Assembly: GCA_017999075.1 (NCBI GenBank)
Contig: JAGOBX010000186.1
Location: 1-6,935 of the forward strand
Source: JAGOBX01 sp017999075 [NCBI: Candidatus Babelota bacterium]
GTDB lineage: Bacteria > JAGOBX01
DNA: 6,935 nucleotides
Direction: 5' to 3'
Shown piece by piece: positions 6,799-6,935 of this stretch; the stretch's first letter is position 1, and each line of letters starts with the position of its first letter. Below the pieces are notes generated by a model. That model was not told where the DNA came from. It made no database searches and was given only the letters and a program-made list of their open reading frames with translations. The position numbers and the translations under genes are program-made.

Positions 6799-6894
6799 GG
6801 GAGGTTGACAGTTTTTTTTTTAATGTAAAATTACAAATATCATGGATATAAAAAGCAGAACGTAATTAACCGTAGTTAATCTGTAATACCTCCC
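6799..6894. repeat. 96-bp segment with imperfect terminal inverted repeats (MITE-like)
   Basis: The left end reads GGGAGGTTGACAG (6799-6811). The right end, read on the opposite strand, is GGGAGGTATTACAG (6894-6881). These share 12 bases when one gap is allowed. The inside has no reading frame of useful length. It holds a run of ten T (6812-6821), a small hairpin ATATC-ATG-GATAT (6837-6849) and ATTAAC-CGTA-GTTAAT (6865-6880). Inverted ends around a short AT-rich non-coding core suit a miniature inverted-repeat element. I see no convincing target-site duplication, and chance or a regulatory structure is possible. Confidence 0.35.
6805..6831 (+). promoter_or_regulatory. Possible rightward promoter, divergent from the MBL-fold gene
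   Basis: There is a perfect TTGACA (6805-6810) followed by TAAAAT (6826-6831), but the spacer is only 15 bases, shorter than the preferred 17. No reading frame follows before the window ends, so any target gene would lie beyond 6935. The -35 also overlaps the left inverted end of the MITE-like segment. Confidence 0.3.
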
Positions 6895-6905
6895 CTCCAA
6901 AAATT

Positions 6906-6935
6906 AATGAAAATTAGTTAAAACCAATGAAAATT
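6906..6935. repeat. Direct repeat AATGAAAATT at the right window edge
   Basis: AATGAAAATT occurs at 6906-6915 and again at 6926-6935, giving a period of 20 bases and running to the last base of the window. It could be the first units of a tandem repeat cut by the edge, or simply AT-rich chance. The flanking 6644-6935 region otherwise holds no gene that I can support. Confidence 0.3.

Overview
The window is strongly AT-rich and holds five protein genes and one tRNA gene. Four protein genes run rightwards (104-5532); the tRNA and the last protein gene run leftwards (5539-6643). An outer-membrane-type beta-barrel, a MalE-type periplasmic binding protein and a dCache/HAMP membrane kinase point to a Gram-negative bacterium. 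The AT-rich coding and the cache-HAMP-PAS-Hpt-ATPase kinase would suit an anaerobic deltaproteobacterial (Desulfobacterota-like) lineage. That placement is a guess from style, not a phylogenetic result.

Region 1 (1-1484) looks like the end of a polysaccharide locus. A secreted beta-barrel-like protein overlaps by 17 bases a small phosphoglycosyl transferase, the enzyme class that loads the first sugar phosphate onto undecaprenyl phosphate. Region 2 (1577-5532) is a probable sensing module. It has a periplasmic binding protein of the maltose-binding (MalE) type that keeps nearly all the sugar-contacting residues of E. coli MBP, then a large membrane kinase built as TM-dCache-TM-HAMP-PAS-Hpt-HATPase, like CheA but without the CheW-like domain. 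No permease, transporter ATPase, receiver or CheW gene lies in the window. The kinase has its own well-formed sigma70-type promoter just after the binding-protein stop.

Region 3 (5539-6643, minus strand) has a tRNA-Leu(UAG) with encoded CCA. Its 3' end lies 6 bases from the kinase stop, and it has a near-perfect promoter (TTGACA-17-TAAAAT). Upstream on the same strand is a metallo-beta-lactamase-fold hydrolase that keeps the HxHxDH core but has Trp where the last metal-binding His is expected. Region 4 (6644-6935) is non-coding. It carries the hydrolase promoter, a possible divergent promoter, a 96-bp segment with imperfect terminal inverted repeats, and short repeats running into the window edge.

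The best candidate for something not routinely described is the pairing of a solitary MalE-like protein with a CheA-like membrane kinase. It suggests an oligosaccharide sensor in which the binding protein presents ligand to a kinase rather than to a transporter. This is an inference from gene order and architecture.
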